A stretch of DNA of 64,000 nucleotides from Archangium violaceum (GTDB lineage Bacteria > Myxococcota > Myxococcia > Myxococcales > Myxococcaceae): the NCBI RefSeq assembly GCF_016887565.1, contig NZ_CP069396.1, positions 3,437,001 to 3,501,000 on the forward strand, written 5' to 3'. The notes under the pieces were generated by a model. That model saw only the letters and a list, made by a program, of their open reading frames with translations, was not told the DNA's origin and did no database searches. This document shows, one piece after another, positions 42,301-49,834 of the stretch. A program made the position numbers and the translations under genes. Within the stretch, counting starts at the first letter, position 1; each line of letters begins with the position of its first letter.

Positions 42301-45152
42301 TAGGGGCTGTGGCCGTGCTCCAATGAGAGGTGGAGCATCCGTGCCTGGAAGAAGGAGAACAACCGGAGCTGGTCGGAGAACCATGCGGCCATGACGACGC
42401 TCGACATGAACCGCATGAGGGTGAGGAGCCGCGGATCCTGTATGGAAGGGGCCGCCAGGAGCTCCTCCCGGGTGCGGTCCCGCAGCAATCCGTTCACCGC
42501 GGCGAACTCCTCCGCGATCGCCCGTTCGAGCTCCCGCTCCGGTAGCTCCTGCCCCATCAATCGCAGCCCCTCCTTCCCCCACCGCAGCGCCTCCTGGAAG
42601 TTCCGGGAGATGGTGTAGGCGATGACGTGGGTCTCGTAGAGGTCCACCTTCTCGCGGTCCGAGGAGACGTGGGGCAGTGCGTCCCGGATGAACGCCTCGG
42701 CGAGAGCATGAGCCCCGGTGAGGTGTGCACACTCCGCCGCTTGCCGATGGAGCAGGAGTGCCAGCTCATGGCGTGACCGCCATGCCTCCCCCGGGAGGAG
42801 CTCCAGGCCATGCCGCAGGTAGACGAGCGCGGAGTTGAACGCCGAGGTCGCCACGGCCTTGCCGCCGGCCCGGCAGTACAACTCGGCGAGCCGGAGGCGC
42901 TCGGCTGGCCCCAGTCCTTCGAGCGACTCCAGACCCATGTCGAAGTGATCGACCACCTCGAAGATCCGCTCGTCGAGCTCCTGCTCGGAGACGCCTTCCA
43001 ACAGCCGGCTCCCCACCTCGCGGTGGATGTGGCGTTTCTCCTCCTCGGGGAGCAACGAGTACACCTCCTGCCGGATGCGGTCGTGCACGAAGCGGTAGGT
43101 GGCGGTTCGTGCCGCGGGGCTCTCCGAAGCCTGACGCTCCCCTCTCGCGAAGCGGGGACCCTGGCTGGCGGGCACGAGGAGCCCTTCCTGGATGGCGCTC
43201 CAGAGTGCTCCGGCCGCGTCCTCGACGGACCTCCCCGCCACGGCGGACAGCAACCAGAGGTCCACGCGGCCCCGGAAGCAGGAGGCCATCTCGAGCAGCC
43301 GCTGGGTGAGCTCGGGGAGCCGGCGGATGGCCGGCAGCATCAGTTCGATGACGTTCTCGGTGACTTCCACCCGCGCGATGCGTTCCAGGTCCCAGCTCCA
43401 CCTCCCCTGATCGGCATCGAAGGTCAGGAGCCCGGACTGGTGGAGGAACCGCAGGAGCCTCTTGACGAAGAAGGGATTGCCCGCCGTCTTGCGTAACAGC
43501 AGCTCCGCCAGGGGTTCGACTTGATGGGAAGCCTCGTGCAGGGTGTCGCGACAGAGCCGGGTGAGCGCGTGGCAGTCCAGTGGGGGGACCTCCAGAGTGC
43601 GGAGGGCCGCGCCCGCGACGTGCATCGCTCCGACGGTCTGGAGCAGGCGATGGTCCGGCCCCACTTCCTTGGAACGATAGGCACCGAGGAGCAGCACATG
43701 GTGGAGGTCCGGTGCCGTGGCCAGGCTCTGGATCAGCTGGAGCGAGCCCATGTCCGCCCATTGCAGGTCATCCAAGAAGAGGACGAGGGGACTTTCTCGG
43801 GTGGCGAAGACCTGGAGGAAGGCCTGAAACGCGAGCTGGAAACGACTCTCCGTCACGGTGCCGCCCAGGGACGCCGGGCGAGGTGGTTCCCCGAGGAGGC
43901 GCGCCAGCTCCGGAATGAAGCGGGTCATGATGCCGGCATGGGAACCGAGCGTCTCCCGCAGGCGCCCGCGCCAGGAGAGGACGGCGTCGGGTGGCTCCTG
44001 GAGCAGGCCCCGGACGAGTCCGCCCAGCGCCTCCACCAGGGAGGCATGAGGCACGTGACCATGGAGTGGGTCGAACTTGCCGAAGAGGAACCGCACTCTG
44101 CCCTCGAGCCGCCTGCGCAGCTCGTGGACGAGCGAGGACTTGCCGGAGCCGGCATCGCCCGTGATGAGCACGACCTCACTGGGACCCGAGCGGACGCGTG
44201 TCACGGCACGGCGCAGCGCGGCCAACTCGTGCTGGCGCCCGTAGAGCTTGTCGGAGATGACGAGCTCGCGCGCCCGGTCGTGCCAGGCGAGCGCGAAGGG
44301 CGCGATGGCACCCGTGTCCTTCCAACTGCGCCAGGCTCCGCGCAGGTCCACCTCGAGGGACTCGGCGCTCTGGTAGCGCTCCTCTGGCATCTTCGCCAGC
44401 AGCTTGAGGACGATGTCGGAGAGGACCTTGGGGATGGAGGGGTGCAGTTGCTCCGGGGGAACAGGTGATCTGGCCAGGTGGGCGTGGATGAGCTCGACAG
44501 GGTCCGCCGAGACGAACGGGGGGACGCCGGTGAGCATCTCGTAGAGGGTGGCCCCCAGGGCGTACAGGTCGGCCCGGTGGTCCACCAGCCGGTTCATCCT
44601 CCCCGTCTGCTCGGGCGCGATGTACGCCAGGGTCCCCTCGGACGCACCAACGAGTCCCGTGGCCTTCGTCGCGGTGCCGAAGTCGATCATCGTGAGCTGC
44701 CGGGTGTCGGGCCGCACCACGAGGTTGGACGGGTTGATGTCCCGGTGGATGATGTTGCGCTGGTGAAGCTCCAGGATGATGTCCGTGACCTGGATGGCCA
44801 GCTCCAGGAAGAGCCCGGTCTCCAGCGGCTTCTGCCCCAGGTGCTGTTCCAGATCCACCGGGCCGGCGTCCTCCAGGACGAGCGCCAGGACTCCGGCCAC
44901 CTCCTCCAGCGAGATGGGCCTCACCACCCCTGGAACGTCCAGCCCACTCAACATCTCGTGCTCGTGGCGGAGCGTGGCGGTGGCGTGAGCGGCGTGCGGC
45001 CCGGGCTGGACCGCCTTGATGATCCGCGACCTGCCCGTGCGTGCCTCTCGGACGCGCAATACGGTGTACTGGCGCCCCTGATGGATTCGCAGAAAGTCGT
45101 TGTAGCCAGGAATCTGGAGCGACACGACCTCCCCCTGGGCGAAGCAGCTCAC
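39396..45152 (-). CDS. Trifunctional Ser/Thr kinase - AAA-type ATPase - sensor histidine kinase
   Basis: A 1,918-residue cytoplasmic signalling protein. Residues about 16-275 are a Hanks-type kinase with HRDINPSN (136-143) and DFGTATKA (157-164). From about 305 an ATPase module (Walker A GDAGSGKSS near 330-338, then LFLDDLQWADMGSLQLI) is of the PknK/MalT type. A long helical TPR-like region (650-1300) follows, then two GAF-like domains (about 1310-1470 and 1500-1660). A histidine kinase ends the protein: H-box SHELYTPITSLKLSMQ near 1690, NLLANAIKFGNHKP, VRDQGIGIAPD and GLGLGLYIAHEIV. All catalytic motifs look intact. No response regulator is adjacent, so the phospho-acceptor is unknown. The start is a GTG without clear ribosome site, so the N-terminus may be shorter. 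Confidence 0.92.
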   Translation of the reverse strand: MSCFAQGEVVSLQIPGYNDFLRIHQGRQYTVLRVREARTGRSRIIKAVQPGPHAAHATATLRHEHEMLSGLDVPGVVRPISLEEVAGVLALVLEDAGPVDLEQHLGQKPLETGLFLELAIQVTDIILELHQRNIIHRDINPSNLVVRPDTRQLTMIDFGTATKATGLVGASEGTLAYIAPEQTGRMNRLVDHRADLYALGATLYEMLTGVPPFVSADPVELIHAHLARSPVPPEQLHPSIPKVLSDIVLKLLAKMPEERYQSAESLEVDLRGAWRSWKDTGAIAPFALAWHDRARELVISDKLYGRQHELAALRRAVTRVRSGPSEVVLITGDAGSGKSSLVHELRRRLEGRVRFLFGKFDPLHGHVPHASLVEALGGLVRGLLQEPPDAVLSWRGRLRETLGSHAGIMTRFIPELARLLGEPPRPASLGGTVTESRFQLAFQAFLQVFATRESPLVLFLDDLQWADMGSLQLIQSLATAPDLHHVLLLGAYRSKEVGPDHRLLQTVGAMHVAGAALRTLEVPPLDCHALTRLCRDTLHEASHQVEPLAELLLRKTAGNPFFVKRLLRFLHQSGLLTFDADQGRWSWDLERIARVEVTENVIELMLPAIRRLPELTQRLLEMASCFRGRVDLWLLSAVAGRSVEDAAGALWSAIQEGLLVPASQGPRFARGERQASESPAARTATYRFVHDRIRQEVYSLLPEEEKRHIHREVGSRLLEGVSEQELDERIFEVVDHFDMGLESLEGLGPAERLRLAELYCRAGGKAVATSAFNSALVYLRHGLELLPGEAWRSRHELALLLHRQAAECAHLTGAHALAEAFIRDALPHVSSDREKVDLYETHVIAYTISRNFQEALRWGKEGLRLMGQELPERELERAIAEEFAAVNGLLRDRTREELLAAPSIQDPRLLTLMRFMSSVVMAAWFSDQLRLFSFFQARMLHLSLEHGHSPYSAHAYVAYAMTLGVSTGDYDTGMMLGELGVELSRRYADPRQESRCLTTFAGSVTYWRVPYRTNLPLLRRATAAGLEGNEFMFAGFAATQVVEVLFAMGAELSRTHAECEASLVFIQKLGHRDMRGILLAYRQAIRCLQERTQQRARYEDDTFSENEYLDSIRESPLVLCEYQILRVQTSYLLGDIADALEMSRAAGAALHLVKPLLPSIDYTFYTALTLAACYPEPSSEKDSLRAQLGEHLRLLDSWARGCPENFRHKHQLVAAELARIEGRQSEAMRLYDAAIDSAHQNEFPQDEALAHDLAGRYYHSLGHRRIAALYLRAAVKGFARWGAKAKASALEEEFPELALGEALPWKTPTTRDDEEARGARLDLLSILKAAETLSGEVVLDRLLEKLMTVCLEVAGAQCGALLLHEDDSLFVRAHGSTSEPVTLERTPLRSSPHVPSSMVAQAYESGDAVILADARRSPFSSDPYVASHALKSALAVPIRRQASSAGVLYLENNLATRAFAPDRVRVLQLLSSQMAISLENSLLFGRLHVEIEERRRAERAVRFLAESSVVLAESLHYETTLRRVARLAVPFLADCCLVLVLERPQTLHCVAVACASPAKEALLHESQRRHPPRWDSGLPGVVAVRTGEPQVLPEVSDELLRAFSEDEQHLEVMRSFDIRSVMAVPLIAQDKSIGSISLFRVTPECRYGPADLALAQELARRAALSIDNARLYREAQEAIRLRDEFLSIASHELYTPITSLKLSMQGLERASSSARPEVISRAFQNARLQIRRLTRLIDELLSVSRLQAGQVHLQLEEVDLAAITRDVAEHFREESTRSRSPLLIQATPPVVGRWDRGRLEQVIANLLANAIKFGNHKPVELSVTSDNGIAHLTVRDQGIGIAPDRLPHVFERFVRAVSVREYGGLGLGLYIAHEIVSALGGAIHVDSTPGVGTCFTVLLPRSGPPISTLDVQQVVGHA

Positions 45153-45376
45153 GATGACATTCAGCTCACGGTGGGGATGGGAGGCGTTCCTTCAGGAGCC
45201 TCGGGAAAGGGAGCCATCGATTGCTTGAGAGCATGGCCTGCAGGCTACTCCCCTTGTGAACGGATACGGCGCGCACGAAGCGCTGCTACAGCAGTCCCGC
45301 GCTGGAGAGCTCTCAACACAGCTCGGCGTGGGGCAGGGGGCGGCATGACCGGCTGGAAGTCCTACGAAAACCGCTC

Positions 45377-46246
45377 TCAACCGCGTTGGAGCGCGCTCGC
45401 AGACGGCGCTCGGGCGCTGACCATCCAGCAGGCAGCGGTATAGCGAACCTCAGCGCCATGCACATAGGGCTCAAAGGCGGCGCGGACGGTTTCGATGACT
45501 TGCGTGCGCGTCCGCTCGTTCGCCTCTTGCAGGATCAGACCCACGGGACCGAGCCGGGTGAGGTAGCCGACCAACTCGTTCTCGGGCAGGAGGCAGTCAA
45601 CATCGAGCGGCCGGACGTCGATGTCGGCCCAGCCGCTCTCTTCCAGGATGGAAGCGACCCGATGCCGGTCCGCGAAGGCGAACTGTCCCGGCGCGTCTGG
45701 CTTGCGGGCGGGCATGCCCGGCAGCAGCGGTGCCGCGGCGCGCTCGGCCGTCGTCATGAACGGATTTTCCGCGGCACTTCGCCAGGCGATGCACCGGAGT
45801 GCGGCGTCGTCCCTCGCGGCGCGCCGCAGGTTCGCGAAAGCCTGGACCGGGTTGTCGAAGAACATGACGCCGAAGCGCGAAATGATCGTGTCGAAGCTCG
45901 CGGGCGCGAAGGCGTGGCTCTGCGCGTCGGCCCGGAGGAAGCTTGCGGTCGTGTCTTCCCGTTCGGCGCGTGCCCGTGCGGCGGCGATCATCGGCTCCGA
46001 AATGTCGACACCGATGCAATGGCCCTTCGCGCCGAGCCGCCGCGCAACGGCGAGCGTGGTGCTGCCCGTACCGCAGCCCACGTCGAGCACGCGGTGCCCA
46101 GGTCCGGCACAGACTGCTTCGACAAGCAGGTCTTCGAACGGCTTGAACATCTGGTCGAGCACCTCCTGTGCATCGACCCAGGCGTGTCCAGAACGGCCGT
46201 TCCAAAGCGTCGCCTGCCCGTTATCGGTCTGGTGCGTGACTTCCAT
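45377..46246 (-). CDS. SAM-dependent methyltransferase (class I)
   Basis: A 289-residue methyltransferase. Motif I is HRVLDVGCGTGSTTLAVARR, with GVDISEPMIAAARARAER following, then SFDTIISRFGVMFFDNPVQAFANLRRAARDDAALRCIAWRSAAENPFM, typical of UbiE/COQ5-like small-molecule methyltransferases. The start at 46246 follows AAAGGAAG. Its divergent partner is a MerR-type gene 74 bp away with a SoxR-like palindrome between. The gene is somewhat less GC-biased than the neighbouring kinase and resembles alphaproteobacterial versions by eye; transfer as a pair is possible. Confidence 0.9.
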   Translation of the reverse strand: MEVTHQTDNGQATLWNGRSGHAWVDAQEVLDQMFKPFEDLLVEAVCAGPGHRVLDVGCGTGSTTLAVARRLGAKGHCIGVDISEPMIAAARARAEREDTTASFLRADAQSHAFAPASFDTIISRFGVMFFDNPVQAFANLRRAARDDAALRCIAWRSAAENPFMTTAERAAAPLLPGMPARKPDAPGQFAFADRHRVASILEESGWADIDVRPLDVDCLLPENELVGYLTRLGPVGLILQEANERTRTQVIETVRAAFEPYVHGAEVRYTAACWMVSARAPSASALQRG

Positions 46247-46297
46247 GGTCGTCTTCCTTTGCTTGCCCACAAGGAGTAGAAGCCAACTGTGCCAGTT

Positions 46298-46309
46298 CAA
46301 GTCGACTTG
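46298..46309. promoter_or_regulatory. SoxR/MerR-like palindromic operator
   Basis: CAAGTCGACTTG is a perfect 12-bp palindrome inside a longer context (TTCAAG...CTTGAG) resembling SoxR-type boxes (CTCAAGTTAACTTGAG). It lies 11 bp before the MerR-type GTG and 51 bp before the methyltransferase start, suited to control both divergent genes. Confidence 0.6.
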
Positions 46310-46320
46310 AGGTCAAGAGG

Positions 46321-46758
46321 GTGAGAGACCTGGACATCGCCGAAGTGGCGCGGCAATCCGGCGTTCCCGCATCGACGCTGCGGTTTTACGAGGAAAAAGG
46401 GCTGATTGCCTCCACCGGCAGGCGCGGGCTGCGCCGCCTGTTCGAGCCCGGCGTGCTGGAACGGCTGGCGCTGATCGCGCTGGGTCGCGCCGCCGGCTTC
46501 TCGCTCGATGAGATTGCGCTGATGTTCGCGCCGGATGGGCGGCCGAGCATCGACCGGCAGATGCTCACGGCCAAGGCGGAGCAGCTGGACAAGACGATCC
46601 GCGAACTGAGCGCCATGCGCGACGGCCTACGGCACGCCGCTGCCTGCCCCGCACCGAGCCACATGGAATGTCCCACCTTCCGTCGCCTCCTGCGGTCCGC
46701 CGCGTCGGGGGCGACTGGAGGGCGAGGGAAGAAGGTTCCGCGGTCGCCGGGGAAGTAG
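46321..46758 (+). CDS. MerR-family transcriptional regulator
   Basis: A 145-residue regulator with the MerR helix-turn-helix and wing: LDIAEVARQSGVPASTLRFYEEKGLIASTGRRGLRRLFEPGVLERLALIALGRAAGFSLDEIALMF. A dimerisation helix and a C-terminal CPAPSHMECPTFRRLL follow, with two cysteines eight residues apart. SoxR has a four-Cys iron-sulphur motif, so this is not SoxR; a metal or thiol sensor is possible. GTG start after AAGAGG. Divergent from the methyltransferase gene, its likely target. Confidence 0.88.
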   Translation: MRDLDIAEVARQSGVPASTLRFYEEKGLIASTGRRGLRRLFEPGVLERLALIALGRAAGFSLDEIALMFAPDGRPSIDRQMLTAKAEQLDKTIRELSAMRDGLRHAAACPAPSHMECPTFRRLLRSAASGATGGRGKKVPRSPGK

Positions 46759-46971
46759 TTCCAAGAGCATCAATCCGTTCGGGCACGCCGAGCGGATGGC
46801 CGTTGGGGAGCGAGCACGCCGCGGCGTGAGCCACTACCGGGCGGTCCGGAGCGTCGGCCAACGCTCCGCCCTCGCTCGCCACCTGGGCTCGAGCTGGAGG
46901 CGCTGGAAGGGATTGGAAGACGGCTCCCGCACCGGCACGCCTGCCCACTCATAGGGCCCGACATGCGGAAT

Positions 46972-48477
46972 TCAGCGGGAAGGTGTCGGCTCGGGCCGGC
47001 CCGCCGCGGACTCCTGGCGCTGCGCCGCGTGGGCATCCAAGAAGGCCCGGGTGTAACGCGCACCCGTCTCCACCAGGAAGTCGAAGTCGGCATCCATGAG
47101 TTTGAAGTCCGACGTGCCGATGTAGTCGGTGTTGATCGGCACCGTGCGGTCCCGGTCCTCCCTCAACATGTCCTTGCGCTGACTGGTGGCGAGGATGGTG
47201 TCGAGCAGGTTCGACATGAAGTCGCCCACGGAGAGGGTCTTGGTGCGGAAGCCTCCCGTCAAGCGGGTGGTGAGGTCGACGTTGCGCGCGTCCATGAACT
47301 TCTGGAGCTCCCCCATGTCCACGAAGCCATCTCCGCTCTCGTCGAGCTGCTTGAAGATGTCCTGCACGTTGGTCGAGCCAAAGAGGAGGACGGCGTCATC
47401 GGCCGAGAACTTGCCGCTCGTGAAGAGCTCCTGGCTCTCCTTCCGGCTGATCCGCCCGTCTCCGTCGCGCTCGACGTTCCCCAGGGCCTCCATGAGCCTG
47501 CCGAAGGCGCTCTCCAGGGCCGCGACCCTGGCGCCCCGCTTCTGGATGTCGACATCCTTCGCCTTGCGCGCCCGGGAGAGCCTGGTATCCGGGCGAGGCG
47601 GCGGGCTGGCGCGCTCGGAGATCCAGGAGGACGTGATATCCCGGTCATCGGCACTGAACGCGGTGAACCCCAGCGTCGCCGGGTTGGCCGGAGAGAACGC
47701 CTTCGCCGGATCGGCGAGCTGATCAATCTGCGAGAAGGGCTGCAGCCGGCGCAGGAAGGTGTCCTCGGGACGCATCGAGAGCCACCAACCATCGAAGGCG
47801 CGCAAGGGGTAGTTCAGGAGAACACCGCCGTCCGTGTAGAGGTCCTCCTCGTTCCATGAACCACTGCCCGTGCCGAGCGTCCGCAAGACCCGGTACGGCC
47901 GCATGAGCACCGGGAGTGACATGCTGACGGTGACGGCGACCCGCACCGGCATGTTCGGCGTCGTCTTGGGATGGCAGTACTCGACGCTCATCCGGGACAC
48001 GTTGGTGATCGGTACGCACAGCTCCCGGCCGGTCCGCTCGAGGACCTGCGCGAAGGTCACGTCCTTGGAGCCTGTCCGCGAAGTGAGGTGTTCTCCGACG
48101 AACTCGAGCAGGCGCGCGCCAGGGTTCATCCCGAAAGAACGAAAGATATTGAAGATTCCGCCGAGCATCCCCAGGCGAGCGTCCTGCATGAGCCAGGTGA
48201 AGTCGGTCGACCTCAGGATGTCGCTCATCTCCTTCGATGAGAACCCCAGCGCGGTCCAGGTCGCGCACAGGCTTCCGACGCTCGCGCCCGCGACCCGCAC
48301 GATGCGCTTCGGGTAGATGCCTTCCTCCTCGAGGACCCGGAGGGCTCCACAGTATGCGACGCCCTTGACGCCCCCTCCCTCGAAGACGAGGTTCTCCCAG
48401 GGCCACTTCGACGCTCCGCTCAGATCCGGGCGCGTAAAGGGCGCGGTATTCGCTACGGCTTTCAGATCTTGGGCCAT
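46972..48477 (-). CDS. Patatin-like phospholipase with EF-hand pair
   Basis: A 501-residue protein. The patatin domain has the oxyanion loop GGGVKG (34-39), nucleophile Ser66 in GASVG, and the dyad aspartate D216GG. Residues about 330-395 carry two EF-hand loops: ERDGDGRISRKE (336-347) and DESGDGFVDMGE (379-390), with the usual acidic positions, Gly at 6 and Glu at 12. Calcium could thus control a lipid acyl hydrolase. No signal peptide, so it is cytoplasmic or delivered by another route. Patatin plus EF-hands is an uncommon architecture. Isolated, with 230-bp flanks. Confidence 0.88.
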   Translation of the reverse strand: MAQDLKAVANTAPFTRPDLSGASKWPWENLVFEGGGVKGVAYCGALRVLEEEGIYPKRIVRVAGASVGSLCATWTALGFSSKEMSDILRSTDFTWLMQDARLGMLGGIFNIFRSFGMNPGARLLEFVGEHLTSRTGSKDVTFAQVLERTGRELCVPITNVSRMSVEYCHPKTTPNMPVRVAVTVSMSLPVLMRPYRVLRTLGTGSGSWNEEDLYTDGGVLLNYPLRAFDGWWLSMRPEDTFLRRLQPFSQIDQLADPAKAFSPANPATLGFTAFSADDRDITSSWISERASPPPRPDTRLSRARKAKDVDIQKRGARVAALESAFGRLMEALGNVERDGDGRISRKESQELFTSGKFSADDAVLLFGSTNVQDIFKQLDESGDGFVDMGELQKFMDARNVDLTTRLTGGFRTKTLSVGDFMSNLLDTILATSQRKDMLREDRDRTVPINTDYIGTSDFKLMDADFDFLVETGARYTRAFLDAHAAQRQESAAGRPEPTPSR

Positions 48478-48663
48478 GCCAGAGGTTAACTCCCGCGCCC
48501 TGAATCAAGCCAGGGAAACTTGTCCGCCCGATGAGCAGGTCTGTGGTGAGGTTTACGCTGGAGTCATTTCCACAGCCGGTGGAGATCAGGACTCGTGAGG
48601 GTTGTTACGCATAAGACAAATGGGAGGCCTGTTGAGGGAGGGGGTGGGCTGATCTTACACATG

Positions 48664-48696
48664 GGCGAGCACGGCACTGTCGTTGCCGTGCTCGCC
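48664..48696. terminator. Strong hairpin downstream of exported protein gene
   Basis: GGCGAGCACGGCA (48664-48676) and TGCCGTGCTCGCC (48684-48696) are perfectly complementary 13-bp arms around a 7-base loop, 12 bp after the stop of the minus-strand gene at 48709. No U-tract follows on that strand, so it may act by stalling or as a 3'-end stabiliser. Confidence 0.55.
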
Positions 48697-48708
48697 GCGG
48701 GACGACGG

Positions 48709-49653
48709 TCAGGGCCTGGTGCGCAGTTCGAGGTTGTCGAACCAGATGTCACTCACGCCGCCGTCGCTGCCCTTGCCGAAGCGGATGATGACCTGCTTGC
48801 CCAGGGGCCCGCCGGAGGCCGGGGCGGTGTAGGTCACGCCATTGGTCAGCACCCAGTCCGCGCCCACCGCGATGGGGGCCGTCGCCAGCGGCACGAAGGA
48901 GTTGATGTCGTTGTCGATCGCGGCGTAGCCGATCTGGTAGGGCAGCACGCCGGTGTTGTCACCACCGCCCTGGGCATAGCTGCGGAAGGTGTAGCGCTTG
49001 TTGGCCTGGAATCGCACCGTGGCGAGCAGCTGACCCACCGTCTCCTGGGTTCCGGCCGAGTAGTAGCCGAAGCGGGTGCCCAGGCTCGCGTTGCCGTTAC
49101 GCGGGAACTGGGAGTGCCACGCCCAGGCGCCGCTGGGGCCCCAGCCGGTGAGGAGGCCGAACTGCGCGGAGCTCTGCGTCTCCATGCTCCCGTTGTTGAG
49201 CAGGATGATCGTGTCAGTGGGCGGGGTGACGGTGACGGTGGCGGTCTCGGAGATGTCGCCACACGTGGAGATCACCGAGTAGGTGCCCACGGCCGGCGGG
49301 GTGATGACATCCAGGCTGGAGGGGTAGCTCACGTAGCCGTTGGGGCCGAGCACGGTGATGGAGGTGCAACAGGAGGTGAGCTGGCCGGTGCCATTCTGGA
49401 ACGAGCCCACGACGAAGCTCAGCCCCTGGGTGATGGAGATGTTCTGCTCCCAGGGCACCGAGACGTTCTGGTGCACGCGTGACTGGATCGAGTTGTAGGG
49501 GCACGTGGCCAGGGCCTGACGGCTCGCGGTGGCCTGCGCCTGCTCCGAGAGCTCGGGGGAGGGGCCGCAGCCAGCCAGGAGCGATGCGGCGCCCAACACG
49601 GCCAGGCTCATGTCGCGCCACGTCTGGAAGTGATTCTGTCGATCGATGCTCAT
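48709..49653 (-). CDS. Exported lipoprotein with C-terminal carbohydrate-binding-like domain
   Basis: A 314-residue protein with a lipoprotein signal (SLAVLGAASLLAGCGPSPELSE; Cys about 28). Residues 40-140 form an Ig-like segment (SVPWEQNISITQGLSFVVGSFQNGTGQLTSCCTSITVLGPNGYVSYPSSLDVITPPAVGTYSVISTCGDISETATVTV). Residues about 150-314 look like a galactose-binding/CBM-type jelly roll (NGSMETQSSAQFGLLTGWGPSG...NKRYTFRSYAQGG...VSDIWFDNLELR). There are no catalytic motifs. Probably a surface or secreted binding protein; its ligand is unknown. Start chosen at ATG 49653 after GAAAGG. Confidence 0.8.
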   Translation of the reverse strand: MSIDRQNHFQTWRDMSLAVLGAASLLAGCGPSPELSEQAQATASRQALATCPYNSIQSRVHQNVSVPWEQNISITQGLSFVVGSFQNGTGQLTSCCTSITVLGPNGYVSYPSSLDVITPPAVGTYSVISTCGDISETATVTVTPPTDTIILLNNGSMETQSSAQFGLLTGWGPSGAWAWHSQFPRNGNASLGTRFGYYSAGTQETVGQLLATVRFQANKRYTFRSYAQGGGDNTGVLPYQIGYAAIDNDINSFVPLATAPIAVGADWVLTNGVTYTAPASGGPLGKQVIIRFGKGSDGGVSDIWFDNLELRTRP

Positions 49654-49764
49654 GGTTGCCTTTCTCAAGAATTACGAATGGGGAAGAGCGCGTCCTCACG
49701 GGTGTGAGTGCCTCGCGCAGGTGACAGTCGTCGCCGCCGGATGGCGCAAAAAAAATGCAGGGCT

Positions 49765-49801
49765 GCTCGCGCCCCTACCTTCGCGCTCGCGCCCCTACCT
49801 T
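49765..49801 (+). repeat. Two 17-bp direct repeats, 20-bp period, upstream of TPR kinase
   Basis: GCTCGCGCCCCTACCTT occurs at 49765-49781 and again at 49785-49801, exactly two helical turns apart and ending 33 bp before the kinase ATG. This spacing puts both copies on the same DNA face, as for a dimeric activator or tandem sigma/regulator sites. The downstream TTACTTACC is AT-rich. Confidence 0.55.
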
Positions 49802-49834
49802 TACTTACCGGAGGGATTCATCTAGAGAATCTGG

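Noticed and set aside
46759-46971. Small frames between the MerR and patatin genes
   Set aside because: Translations are low-complexity Arg/Ser/Pro without start signals; I see nothing in this gap.
49765-49801. Possible CRISPR-like repeat
   Set aside because: Only two copies, 3-bp spacer, no cas genes; regulatory direct repeat is the better reading.
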